A stretch of DNA of 64,000 nt, taken from Vibrio azureus (GTDB lineage: Bacteria; Pseudomonadota; Gammaproteobacteria; Enterobacterales; Vibrionaceae). This document shows, piece after piece, positions 20,401 to 27,113 of this stretch. Location: the NCBI RefSeq assembly GCF_002849855.1, contig NZ_CP018617.1, positions 744,001 to 808,000 of the forward strand, in the 5' to 3' direction. The notes under the pieces are model-generated. The model worked only from the letters and a program-made list of their open reading frames with translations, ran no database searches and had not been told where the DNA came from. The position numbers and the translations under genes were made by a program. How positions within the stretch are numbered: the first letter of the stretch is position 1; every line of letters begins with the position of its first letter.

Positions 20401-21996
20401 GGGCTAAAGAAAAAAAATAAGCCTCTATATGTTCCGGTATTTAAAGATTCGGCTCAGGTTAAGAAATTCAAAGGCATTCTTACTAAGAATTATGGGCCAG
20501 CTGACAATTCCACATTGGCGCCAGAATATCGATACTTATATACAATAGATAAAACCAATTTATCTGATCTTGATAAGACCAGTACACTGTATATTAGCGG
20601 GCATTCTTCACCGGGTGAAACAAATATATATAATGCGGGAGGCTTTCTTGCTCCCAAAAGAATGAGTTCTAAACAACTCGCGGAAAATGTTGTTGATATG
20701 GGCTTGCCACCTGAAGTTACCGTAAAAATGGCATCTTGTAACAGTGCTGTAGGGAATAAACAAAAGATAGAAATTCCACCGTCTTTATTTCATAAAAAAG
20801 GGACTCAGGAAGTCAATTATGATGAGGCTTATTCATATGTGACGGATCCAGCTAGAATGGGGCCATATGATGCATCGCTGGCGGGGGATTTTGAGAATGA
20901 ATTACTGAAACTACAACCGGGTAGAGAATCTGGGATTGTCTATGGTACTGTCGGGCTTAACACGTTAAATAAAATAGAGATAAGGATGGCGAAAATAGTT
21001 GATGGTCAGCTAATCGATGCTGATACAACTCATTCCTTAGCTGTCTTCTATGAACATGGATCGGCTAACATGATGGAGTTCAGGAAAAGTGATATGATGC
21101 GCGGCCGCTTTTATGATCCAAATCCAATGTTAGGTAAACATGGACTACCGCCGCTACCAGAAGATGCACCTCATATCGATACACAAAAATTAGCAGCCTC
21201 GGATCCAGATTTAGAACCTAGAGTGAGCACAGCAGTAGATCTAGATGCGCCTCACTCTCTGATACAAGCACAGGGACGTCCAAGTGATACACTTTTCCTT
21301 GCTTCAGGCCGTGATGGGAATGTACTTGATCACGCTAAAGGTACTGTATGGGAAAATAGTTTGCAAAGTAGCAAGGCGATACCTAAAGATGTCTTATTGT
21401 TTGATTCTGGTGCAGGTATCAATATCGATACCGTTATAAAGAGTATGAATAATGGCGATTTGAGACAATATAGTGAAGTATCAGGCTATTTTGGAACTGC
21501 TCTAGCTTCTTTCATTAAAATAGTTAGACATGTTCATGAGGGCGAAGATCGTTATGAAATAACAGTTGAAACATTAGAGTCGCAGCCTTTGACTGTTCGT
21601 GATGTTGGACAAGGTTATGAAGATCCAGAAGCAATAATAGGGGCATCTTTATTGGGGGAGACGGTAACGGAAGTTGAGGAGCTAAACTTCAAACAGCTAC
21701 AAGATATGTTTAACTCGATAAATGACTCTCAGCAATGGGGGAACTGGGTACAAAAACATCACCTTGAATTTAATCAGCTCTTTGAACAGATGGCAGATGG
21801 TGGATCAGAGATATTCCAAGAATATAGATCTGGATTTAACAATGAAACTGCTAAAGAGTTATGGTTCAGCGTAAAGGATTTACAAACGGTTAGGGCTGAT
21901 CGTAATAGCACGCCAAAAGAGTTGGAGATGGCATTTAATCGTGCTGTTACATCGCTTAGTTCTGCACTGCGATCTGGATATCAAGCAGCGTCATGA
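11449..21996 (+). CDS. Giant multidomain toxin-like protein (3515 residues)
   Basis: One uninterrupted frame of 10.5 kb. There is no N-terminal signal peptide and no RTX nonapeptide repeats. Seen in order: helical and coiled-coil-rich N-terminal part (about 95-720); Gly/Ala-rich amphipathic region (about 735-880); coiled coil (about 900-1010); an HExxH zinc-protease site in LAHEVQH (H1113, E1114, H1117), reminiscent of M91/NleD-type effector peptidases; helical part; five EHG tripeptides (1510-1524); two related modules of the pattern PLE-x-ML-x(9)-H-I-x-x-SL (about 1790-1842 and 2045-2100), as found in large Mcf-like and dermonecrotic-type toxins; a long hydrophobic Ala/Gly/Val stretch (2192-2253) suited to membrane insertion; and near the C-terminus YISGH (H3052) and MASCN (C3097), like clan CD autoprocessing cysteine proteases. 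The whole suggests a translocating toxin that is processed inside target cells. Family membership of each part is inference. IS elements lie on both sides. Confidence 0.8.
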   Translation: MQSMPTPPVRVTSSHSFKPSKKETIDNSSAKGALGKKIVRIGTADKNGGKLFNPSHMLRDESFRKQKLANLSGLGAEWQIEPYGSIAKVNLPLQTVFASLDEKAKKAQIKEAEEFIEKGYNELVISIKKEMLPSLEKRIAEIRKARDSQDSYLGPDENTLKKIELYINKFEGWDSLESKPKNRGLAYQIARHIETSIKAVDEALKLGQMNARIGDLSQWHANVTNEFLQKNDFFKKQNKDGTSTYEHRRAMKQLSSSWGQKLMTNHLTMQRTEVMNELNRSNNQLCSLWAKMDRYDREVSNTNHFSMSREIIGDIQRVVRVNAKEFRGNAGRFKDPKKAWGYETFTVTQKPTFAETVIAIFKHSNSQASQAMSSLTKALGKLPSDTLGALKKLPQQASMASHVAGHWRDVPYKKMAALWPGTISAPSTLSGEEQKVKSIVRSMYWLMQQPALRMQYDFNPLQAAATHLKKDKPLDADFTTEAMQDIGLTFTIDDMVTGKASGQNQADPLSKMDKATQKSAFRESCDKAIKASDDILKQIDELPDLMRQLIDSQKRDLSSWGQDLLDKELKVIDVPEFYKSLKGQIDKVKQATRNKSTFTEEELGKIIDLTRIANLSGQGELDNLDFKALSLTGKRLEPFSRHAKVAKHWGIKAQQIMPEDDIPEVESLRQMLENDGLLKAVVSEEDPKGILFATRMCQEWQYARDEKTILPKTPEQHLAEEKSFAEFVTKWGQKQVGRGAIYAVIEGGVDFAAGANVTLVKGTVKAGVKTAIASFTIPYKVRQIKNGVMPGEDYPYKVVQDVVNNRLKQLGFKAAMSFVPRPIKTAVGGAVVMSAYTHNAIVDPKDKIKMDSWFKTLAIEGGVTGAFVAVNKVMQVKAQADFKSIQLPEYKEKLAQAYEEYSNGLKAQFEEMKTQFRTEMEGVLPEEVINEMIATQETSFPDDLAEMQAKFRQEMSASFDEKMRDWQKQGLVKEWDPLFAEEVSNESIESGSLGIDTDNADTEAAGPDFQGIQLGGSKAYRVKVRAHLETLQQTPEGKNTLETMNELGITISPHRAGEPLRTDENGQEYYANFASPLTKTIYFDPWNTLFTSSTDDLETRSWLKCDPTISLAHEVQHIGLHSNPAIVNAHGEVFILRGDGDPMNEHLVSGVDHTDALGDTFYFSDPKWVEKHVSRASGTKEFVTENDYRRAFYGYRKEKPVLREAYWTGLDDIWSDDIKPFDAQDNWNEQEDVTDKEVSLARYARHRGTEGEQNYQSKSRRARYKATNKFYTRFEGDIEQVKVKFYKKIRSIYSTDGRLEFLEKNLNRMEKMAAQARGNKQSAFFAEVISLLKQAADSNDTSHFRDALRAFRPHLTDMDEDILDNIYGSDFPKHKFIQPMIDYHKFLVEYSLAYSEEEFSAFIEQEDFIARQPNTGGPRGMTINDEFRFETRSIINNMSNKSYRDKILENSVIAQMNAIKNDLKISGNNISPKDYKRIITELRARKEASIRPYDKIIYTLSEHAFESEFEHGEHGEHGEHGEHGTRVKNITTEIYQRPSFDEFKIPLLPSEDLYVKNHPELDQETVLSKILQYRNGDLEVLHEDGAQLEKLYLDGLQDKTLPNGNVYTKAQQIKDITVHGGLFAYERSVIRSHKMAGLLGDLHHPTIGKKYWAQRGISEPEKVKYVYKYPELPAANIYTMPSEGDSRKVQVEKLEKVTWDVSYYRLIEQKMGKHYLHSVNKAELGSDDVNWDPEKYGKILEKRATSLVDSMTNKGDREYVRNTLQSALNPPKFTTSTEALPFFIKPKIGDYPLENMLFITDGNKHIMISLMPPGNIRVFDSYEKVDRFVRNKSNHEFLLSHASLANQMDGSTASGMESILEDVAAHRYVTTGGRTLTVAGKEIFPYRSENTVHNRMNGQGIFHRLAVSSIGDGGGGHIVKTDLLQALGESYWQGITGSHTVEVAGDYQLPARYQGLDGEELFKKLYSPQVKTDMQRLVEGKINEFEEKHFSDYSDHLKATFDRLASSAERNRSLSPEGKVLIQEMKNGSTEVEVSLPGLTGKRDDYFPLEGMLLIKKGERHILVSLQSDGALIEFGSKQSLHRFFSNPANRNFILSHMSEYDKQPVLPGGDTPDRTLNDFATHSDRYHGTKFTSVNYRVSKREVADNLDLNHIPLNGKDNIFDTIGRRNLQRLRQDADAQLTSHAEWNTKKALEVVGGVLAVPAFALSVAAIVVSGGSAAPAVVAGITGAAMIVDAASLGVGLAEGIYLLVEGDSAEERASGLIPLALAPLDALGLVSSAGDALKALKALKSARQAGGALGDASSFVDDALTGLRRQGQDIDDVSGGGKPKLGSDAAEQLREEIDDQLAKIRSALDDLDIVQEPSYAEHATVVNLDVGVWRESQAEIHNAPGGFIRNGPNQAYAVKDSKGNYLFSDTGAGAKPLNVHGHNQDEVLTYLDVHSEQKIVNKTGGDSGVYVGWVEDPKPKAQQGIFYKQDAAATTTKSGVNFVVRTGLFPGPSLGSRFPELAGVSVSPGGLGKPISGGLARVKKVLGWQDQLANNPKPRCTLKISMFPEEGLTKIGDGEVTFGDITKKLSTTQREIHSSEVPSGGSANRILDDGRGRTPNVGEGNNTAYPVDGHSQTRDGFVPNPRRNIVVQGIQQKFEEIARPFSLSGTGIDVLGRVKGGVFQIKTKGAWTTGTPAQKAAWRSQNAGSISKWVKTWFGNKSLRDNFEPGDIIFGLSIDRTPGVDSLDPALFPRRTGKKDNILIQNPLTDAVYGPQVKPDIPRTDAEILNDLNDGQRGLGFKKFASSYPPLQKQDYLALEGDVRANRLWKRTSKAGLLYQIFERKKTVHFCVDHLETAIGKIAKKQGVEGNSVTATEIRLLYRYRHHPDIRKYLKVYSGNKEISVDAFFANPLWNDYIPHRSYYQILGTDDAPKLAAEGFDPVGTATRQVNGNLVTSTDLQTSSGFVPYIKPGGKKYVYFPLIDKERVVDRLIPLLEGLKKKNKPLYVPVFKDSAQVKKFKGILTKNYGPADNSTLAPEYRYLYTIDKTNLSDLDKTSTLYISGHSSPGETNIYNAGGFLAPKRMSSKQLAENVVDMGLPPEVTVKMASCNSAVGNKQKIEIPPSLFHKKGTQEVNYDEAYSYVTDPARMGPYDASLAGDFENELLKLQPGRESGIVYGTVGLNTLNKIEIRMAKIVDGQLIDADTTHSLAVFYEHGSANMMEFRKSDMMRGRFYDPNPMLGKHGLPPLPEDAPHIDTQKLAASDPDLEPRVSTAVDLDAPHSLIQAQGRPSDTLFLASGRDGNVLDHAKGTVWENSLQSSKAIPKDVLLFDSGAGINIDTVIKSMNNGDLRQYSEVSGYFGTALASFIKIVRHVHEGEDRYEITVETLESQPLTVRDVGQGYEDPEAIIGASLLGETVTEVEELNFKQLQDMFNSINDSQQWGNWVQKHHLEFNQLFEQMADGGSEIFQEYRSGFNNETAKELWFSVKDLQTVRADRNSTPKELEMAFNRAVTSLSSALRSGYQAAS
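15976..16020 (+). repeat. Five tandem 9-bp repeats inside the toxin gene
   Basis: gaacatggt is repeated five times without change, encoding EHG five times. The unit length keeps the frame, so copy-number slippage would change protein length only. The His-rich loop could bind metal, but that is speculation. Confidence 0.9.
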
Positions 21997-22049
21997 GGCT
22001 TAGATGCTGCTTAATATTCCGTGTTATGGCCATAACATAGTGAATAAGA

Positions 22050-22076
22050 TGCCTCACAGTAAGTGAGGCATTTCTT
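22050..22076 (+). terminator. Intrinsic terminator of the giant toxin gene
   Basis: tgcctcac - agta - agtgaggca followed by tttctt: a stem of about 8 bp with a T-rich tail, 54 bp after the toxin stop codon. Confidence 0.75.
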
Positions 22077-22139
22077 AGCACTATCTTGCTAGTTTGATGG
22101 GTCTTTAAATAATGTTTTGTTCAATTTATCCTTGGTAAG

Positions 22140-22253
22140 TTAACGTAGCTGTTGGCCTCGGTTTAATGCAATTGGCTTATCTAAGATATGCTCGCCATTT
22201 ATACGGATGCCCTTGTGCTCATATTCTGAGGTTAACCAATATTGGATCTGGTT
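22140..22253 (-). pseudogene. Gene 3'-end remnant, unknown
   Basis: A 37-codon open stretch ending in a stop on the minus strand. It reads like real protein (NQIQYWLTSEYEHKGIRING...) but has no start. It is probably the C-terminal scrap of a lost gene at the toxin island's right edge. The family is not recognised. Confidence 0.4.
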
Positions 22254-22409
22254 TTAGTTGCCTTTGCTTTTAGTCGACCGGAATTACCAAAAGACGGAGT
22301 ATTCACTGTTTTTCATACCTGTTCTGAGTTAGTAGAGTACGAGCAAATAAAGGCGATGAAAGGACAGAACAACGCGATTGCCGTACCTGTCAATCAATTC
22401 AAGAACTAA
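22236..22409 (+). pseudogene. Gene 3'-end remnant, unknown
   Basis: A 57-codon open stretch on the plus strand with protein-like composition (for example SRPELPKDGVFTVFHTCSEL) and no start codon of its own. Its 5' end overlaps the other scrap, so the two were joined by recombination. Confidence 0.4.
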
Positions 22410-22500
22410 GGTTGTATAGCCATTAAATAAACTAATGGCTATTAATTCAATAGATTAGAAACCTATAATGGTTTAGATATCTGGGAAAATATCTTAGAGA

Positions 22501-22838
22501 GGTGGACCTCAATGGTTGGAAACATAAGCTAACTTCTTAAGTGGTTGATCCAGCTCATGCAGCGTATCTCTGCCTACCAAAGTAGGCTTCATCAGGGGTG
22601 AGGTCATTGAGTCCCTGATGGTTACGCTCCTCGTTATAAAACATCATGTAGTGGCCGATTTCAAGCCCTGCTTCTCGGGGCGTGGTGTAAGCTTTTAAGT
22701 AAACCTCCTCATATTTCAGGCTTCTCCATAATCGCTCGATGAAAACATTGTCGACCCAGCGTCCTTTCCCATCCTTTTAGGTACTATACAAACAGAACAA
22801 TCACTTAAAGTCATGTCCGAAAATTGGGGGCCACTTCT
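22501..22838 (-). mobile_element. Internally deleted copy of the IS3-family element
   Basis: Both outer ends of the element at 8130-9392 are present. The left part matches 8136-8407 nearly base for base. The sequence then jumps from ...cccatcc to ttttaggtac..., which corresponds to about 9327 in the full copy. About 0.9 kb, including orfA and most of orfB, is lost. It keeps both ends, so it could be moved by transposase from the complete copy. Orientation is the same as that copy. Confidence 0.88.
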
Positions 22839-23122
22839 GTAAGCATGGTAGTGAAGTGCGTCACAAATTGATGTTATTCAGTCTTCTGGTAATAAGAACT
22901 CACCATTAAATTAGCCATAATTTATTATAAGTCCATGTATTTATTAGATAACTTAAATATAGATTGTGATGAGTGTTTCGGGTAATATCGATTGAGTTCC
23001 AATTATTGTTAAGACCTTGTTTATTAGACAAGTACAGGTAGTTCAAACGAGGATTCGGTAGTAGGGGTTATACCCTAAGCGGCCTTTTGGGGTGAATCAT
23101 TTGGGCAATACAAGGATGTGAA

Positions 23123-23653
23123 ATGACAAAAAATTATAATCTTCCGGCGCGCTTGATGCACTGGATTTCAGCGATAGTTATTTTCATTATGTTCGGCGTT
23201 GGCCTATGGATGGTCGACCTAAGCTATTACAGTCAATGGTATCAGCTTGCTCCCCATTATCATCGTTCTGTTGGCATTTTATTGTCCGTTTTGATCCTTT
23301 TTAGAGTCTTTTGGAAAGTGACCACTGCGTCTCCGAGCATAGAAGGCAAACGATATGAAATTGTCTTAGCGAAATCTGCTCATGTGCTGATGTATGTCAT
23401 GTTGGCCATAATTTTTATTTCTGGATATCTTATTTCTACGTCTGATGGACGTGGTATCGAGGTTTTTAATTGGTTTACGGTTCCCAGTGCAGGGGAGCTT
23501 TTTCCTGAGCAGTCTGATGTGTCAGGAGAGATCCACTTTTATGCTGCAGTAACGCTGATGATTGTTGTCAGTTTGCACGCGATTGCTGCTCTAAAACACC
23601 ATTTCATCGATAAAGACAACACATTTAAAAAAATGTTAGGAGCTTCAAAATGA
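23123..23653 (+). CDS. Cytochrome b561 family protein
   Basis: 176 residues with four predicted membrane helices. His residues at the helix ends suited to bind two b-type hemes are present (H13, H45/H47, H87, H138, H152). It is an inner-membrane electron carrier of the bacterial CybB type. It overlaps the next gene, yceI, by four bases (ATGA), so the two are translationally coupled. This pairing is common and suggests a shared role in isoprenoid-quinone or redox handling at the membrane. Confidence 0.88.
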   Translation: MTKNYNLPARLMHWISAIVIFIMFGVGLWMVDLSYYSQWYQLAPHYHRSVGILLSVLILFRVFWKVTTASPSIEGKRYEIVLAKSAHVLMYVMLAIIFISGYLISTSDGRGIEVFNWFTVPSAGELFPEQSDVSGEIHFYAAVTLMIVVSLHAIAALKHHFIDKDNTFKKMLGASK

Positions 23654-24219
23654 GAAAGTCACTGATTGCTACAGGATTAGCCTTGATTACGGCGTTGCCA
23701 TTGAGTGCAAACGCTGCAGATTACGTCATCGATACCAAAGGGGCACATGCCTCTATCAACTTCATCGTAAGCCACCTCGGATACAGTTTTACTAAAGGTC
23801 GTTTTAATACTTTTAGCGGTGATTTTACCTTTGATGAGAAGAATCTTGCTAACTCAAAAGTTAACGTCGTTGTGGATACCAGCAGTGTCGACTCAAACCA
23901 TGCTGAGCGTGACAAGCATATCCGCAGTGCCGATTTCATTAATGCTAAGAAATACCAGCAAGCGACGTTCAACAGTACCAAGGTGGTCGATAAAGGTGAT
24001 GGTAAGCTTGATGTAATTGGTGATTTAACCTTACACGGTGTGACCAAGCCAATTACGATTGAGGCCGAGTTTATTGGTGCGGGTAACGATCCTTGGGGAG
24101 GGGAACGCGCAGGATTTTCTGGTCAAACGCGTATTGAGCTTGCCGATTTTGAGATACCTGTGATGGGGGCGTCAAGCTATGTCGATATGGAGCTCTACGT
24201 TGAAGGAATCAAGAAGTAA
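23650..24219 (+). CDS. yceI: YceI-family periplasmic isoprenoid-binding protein
   Basis: 189 residues. A clear Sec signal peptide ends in SANAA at about residue 22. The YceI beta-barrel lipocalin-like domain follows: YVIDTKGAHASINFIVSHLG near the start, SVDSNHAERDKHIRSADFI in the middle, and LHGVTKPITI in the later part. The family binds long polyprenyl chains such as quinones in the periplasm. It is coupled with cytochrome b561 upstream. Confidence 0.92.
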   Translation: MRKSLIATGLALITALPLSANAADYVIDTKGAHASINFIVSHLGYSFTKGRFNTFSGDFTFDEKNLANSKVNVVVDTSSVDSNHAERDKHIRSADFINAKKYQQATFNSTKVVDKGDGKLDVIGDLTLHGVTKPITIEAEFIGAGNDPWGGERAGFSGQTRIELADFEIPVMGASSYVDMELYVEGIKK

Positions 24220-24240
24220 TTGAGTTGAATAAGGACCACA

Positions 24241-24271
24241 ATACCCAAGTGGCTTGTAATCACTTGGGTAT
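24241..24271. terminator. Hairpin of the TATACCCAAG repeat type after yceI
   Basis: atacccaagtg - gcttgtaat - cacttgggtat is a perfect 11-bp stem 21 bp after the yceI stop, between convergent genes. It lacks a T run but may still act as a bidirectional terminator. It is a minimal form of the repeat family. Confidence 0.6.
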
Positions 24272-24314
24272 GCACTTTGATATTCCCTTTGATATTGGTT
24301 TCTGTACTGAAATC

Positions 24315-25361
24315 TTATCTAAAAATACCGCCAATCAACTGAGAAGGTGTCTTACTTTCATAGCCAACAACATATCGATAAGTGTTGCCCATCCAGTTAA
24401 CATCTTCCGTGGTAATCGTCAGGGTTTTCTCGTCGTCCGGTATCGTAATACTCATTGCTGTATATTCGTCAGTTGTCGGTATATCTGCTTCAACTAATTC
24501 CTCATGGCTGTAACCATCCGCCATGATCAAAGGGTAGTGATTAGGTAAAAACTCCCTAACATAAGAGTGGCCAACACTGTATTCACCATCAATATCGATA
24601 TCCGGTGAACAACTGTCATAAGCCGATACGCTGACTGAGCCACAGGCAGAATGCAAAGCGACAACACCATCATCATTACCAGGTAATAACCCACTGGTTA
24701 AGTTAGCAAAATCACTTCCACCACCAATTATCCTCAATCTTGGTATGCGATTGTAAGGATAGCGAAGGTAATTTCTGGCTTTGCTTGGACTGATGTCATT
24801 AATAATACCAATATTATCTGGCCCTGGCGCCTCACCAAGCCATTCTTCAATAATAAAGTCGTAAAATGCGTTGCCATCTCCATAGGCAGAGCTGATCACT
24901 ATGTCAGCAAGCTCAGTACCACCTCCTGCTCCAGAAAAATCAAAAGTCGCAAGAATATTTAGAGGTTTATAACCTACTGCGGATAACCAGAGCTCTTGGT
25001 GTTCCAAGATGAGCCTAGCAACAAGATCGCCTGTTGAGTGAGTGACAAAGATACAACCGACCTCACAGGTTCCTTGTTGAGAAATTCGTTGTAGTTCTGG
25101 CCATATATAACCAGTTATGACGCCAGATTGAAGCCTCTCAGATGAAGACCAGTTAATAAAATCATCAGCCTGTTCAGCCCAGTAAGACTGCCAATAATGG
25201 GCAGTGTCTGAAACGAGCTCTTCAGGTGTTGGTTTAGAGGTAATATGTTCGCTTTGTAAGCCATGTATTGCGATAATTTTAATTTCATTTAATGGTATAG
25301 CAAAGGCACATTGAGCCACTATACAGTTAATAAAAAATAAAATATAAATCAAAGTCTTCAT
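24315..25361 (-). CDS. Secreted lipase/alpha-beta-hydrolase-like protein
   Basis: 348 residues with a signal peptide (cleavage after about residue 21, CAFA). IIAIHGLQS near the start resembles the oxyanion strand of alpha/beta hydrolases. VTHSTGDLVARLI has the nucleophile elbow (H-S-T-G, Ser as nucleophile). A later Asp (GNDDGVVAL) and His (NHYPLI) could complete a triad. It is probably an exported esterase or lipase. It is the second gene of a minus-strand pair with 25442-26539 (80-bp gap). Confidence 0.7.
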   Translation of the reverse strand: MKTLIYILFFINCIVAQCAFAIPLNEIKIIAIHGLQSEHITSKPTPEELVSDTAHYWQSYWAEQADDFINWSSSERLQSGVITGYIWPELQRISQQGTCEVGCIFVTHSTGDLVARLILEHQELWLSAVGYKPLNILATFDFSGAGGGTELADIVISSAYGDGNAFYDFIIEEWLGEAPGPDNIGIINDISPSKARNYLRYPYNRIPRLRIIGGGSDFANLTSGLLPGNDDGVVALHSACGSVSVSAYDSCSPDIDIDGEYSVGHSYVREFLPNHYPLIMADGYSHEELVEADIPTTDEYTAMSITIPDDEKTLTITTEDVNWMGNTYRYVVGYESKTPSQLIGGIFR

Positions 25362-25441
25362 ATAAGCCCTTATAACGATGTTGTGTGTGTTTTATACCCA
25401 ATGTTCTTTAGGTGACTTGGGTGTTTTATTTTGTTTTAATA

Positions 25442-26539
25442 TTATTTTGATATGGATTTAATTAAAGATAGTGAATTTTCCTCCTGGCTGTTTATTGTAT
25501 GGTTATTAATTATCAAATCGTCTTTTGAAATAACACCAATGTCATGTTCATTTTTTAATTCTTTACCATATTCTTTCTTTTCATAAGGAGAAGTAGAAAG
25601 TTTATTTATCCTAATATTGAATAGCTGATAATTTTGTTGTGTCCTTTCTAAAACGCTATGGTGAATTTTTAAAAATATTTCATTCTCTCCAGTTAATAAC
25701 TGGCTTCTGTTTCTTAAAAAAGCGGTAATATTTTTATTGTTGGTTTTTAAGTTTGCCAATATTTCATAAAAACCATCTTTTATGACGGTAACGTAAATAG
25801 GAATAATGATATCTTCATTTAAAGGATAGGGTGTTCCAAGGTGAGAAACTTGTCCAACGCTGGATAAATGATAGGCGTCGGCGACTAAGGTTATCTTTTC
25901 AGGGCCTGTAAAATCAAATGCGCCTTGTAGATCCTCATAGCTGCCCTCTTGAGTACTAGACAAATCTCGTGGCATATTCGTGTTGTTTTGCTCGAGCTGA
26001 ACCTCTGCAATGATACGTAACTCATTTCCCCAATGTGATTCAACTGGAATACTTAGCTCTTGTGACACGGTTTCATCAACGTATAAAATCTCATCACTAT
26101 CAATATCTTGTACTGAAATTTTCACCTGTGACATAGTAATAGGCGTCGTAATGGTTAACTTCATTACATCAGAGTCAAAATATCGATATTTATCTAAATG
26201 CAAGCTGATAGATAAACCGTCTTCTGATATTGGTAAAGAGACACGGTAGCCCGGATTAGAATCTAAATAATAACTTTCATTGTCTATTACTTTGATAGAG
26301 TACTTTGGATAGCTTATTGATTGCTCGTAACTTTTAGCGATGATATTTTTAAAGCGTTGTTTTAAGTTTTCTTCTTTTTCGTTACTTATATCAAACTCTT
26401 TTGTTGATAAGCTCTTTTTACTTCGAGATTCTTCATTTTTTACAGTTTTATTATTTAATTTGTCATTATTTGTGTATTTAAAAAATATCAATAATAGAGA
26501 TAACAGTATTAGTGTTGCAGCTAACGACTTTCTGAGCAT
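25442..26539 (-). CDS. Membrane-anchored protein of unknown function
   Basis: 365 residues. There is one N-terminal hydrophobic helix (about 8-22) with the rest probably periplasmic, then a charged linker, then beta-rich sequence with Ig-like patterning. The layout (N-terminal anchor, gene upstream of a secreted lipase) is like lipase foldases, but the foldase signature RxxFDY is absent, so I do not assign that. It is notably AT-rich compared with neighbours. Confidence 0.6.
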   Translation of the reverse strand: MLRKSLAATLILLSLLLIFFKYTNNDKLNNKTVKNEESRSKKSLSTKEFDISNEKEENLKQRFKNIIAKSYEQSISYPKYSIKVIDNESYYLDSNPGYRVSLPISEDGLSISLHLDKYRYFDSDVMKLTITTPITMSQVKISVQDIDSDEILYVDETVSQELSIPVESHWGNELRIIAEVQLEQNNTNMPRDLSSTQEGSYEDLQGAFDFTGPEKITLVADAYHLSSVGQVSHLGTPYPLNEDIIIPIYVTVIKDGFYEILANLKTNNKNITAFLRNRSQLLTGENEIFLKIHHSVLERTQQNYQLFNIRINKLSTSPYEKKEYGKELKNEHDIGVISKDDLIINNHTINSQEENSLSLIKSISK

Positions 26540-26732
26540 ATGATTACCAGAATAATATATAATGTTGTTTATAATTTTTATTCTAACTTCTGTTATTTGT
26601 CAATAAACTGGATGCTCCGTTTCATTATTTTTCTATTAACTGTTTATCTTAAATTGATACAAATTAATAATAAGTAACTTTAAAGGATACATTTCATTGG
26701 TTTGGTATGAAATGTATTTACTTTAGTTAAAT
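26540..26732. other. AT-rich spacer
   Basis: Upstream region of the minus-strand pair; it presumably holds their promoter. Nothing else recognised. Confidence 0.3.
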
Positions 26733-27017
26733 TATACCCAAGTAACCTCAAGATGCTGTGTTCAGCGAGATGACCTTAACTTTCAGGCGCGGCAACGATT
26801 CGAAGATATAGTCGTTCTACATTGAGAATCGTTAACAAAGCCTGAGAGTTAAGGGCACTCGCCCTTTGGGAGCGTGTCACTGAGCCGACTTCTTTCGTCA
26901 GACAACCGTTCTTCTTACAAAAATGAGAAAGAGCCTGCTATTCCGCTTCGTTGTCTTCCTTGAATTCGACTCAGTGACCTCGCTCTGAATCAAGCATCTT
27001 GAGGTCACTTGGGTATA
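26733..27017. repeat. Long palindromic element of the TATACCCAAG family
   Basis: A unit of about 285 bp. It is bounded by inverted ends atacccaagtaacctcaaga.. (from 26735) and its complement ending at 27016, matching over 23 bases with one mismatch. The interior shows further self-complementarity (cctgagagttaagg / ccttaactttcagg). It encodes no plausible protein. It looks like a non-autonomous, MITE-like or REP-like element. Confidence 0.75.
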
Positions 27018-27113
27018 TACCCAAGGCTAAGTATCTTGTTGGCATTGCGGTGTGTTCGGCGAGATGGCCTTAGCTCTCAGGCGTGGTAAAGAATAGACAA
27101 CTGAGACTCATCC
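27012..27113. repeat. Partial second copy of the palindromic element
   Basis: It starts again with tatacccaag, then has gtgttcggcgagatggcctt and tctcaggcgtgg, which parallel the left part of the element at 26733. The copy is cut off at the end of the ybjD-like gene, so the two are arranged in tandem. Confidence 0.65.

Noticed and set aside
11449..21996. Giant protein as a MARTX toxin
   Set aside because: The Gly-rich A/B/C repeats and C-terminal RTX nonapeptides that define MARTX are not seen, and no dedicated type I secretion genes adjoin. Only the protease-like His/Cys pair is reminiscent.
24315..25361. The lipase partner at 25442-26539 as a lipase foldase
   Set aside because: The foldase signature RxxFDY is absent and the protein seems beta-rich rather than helical.
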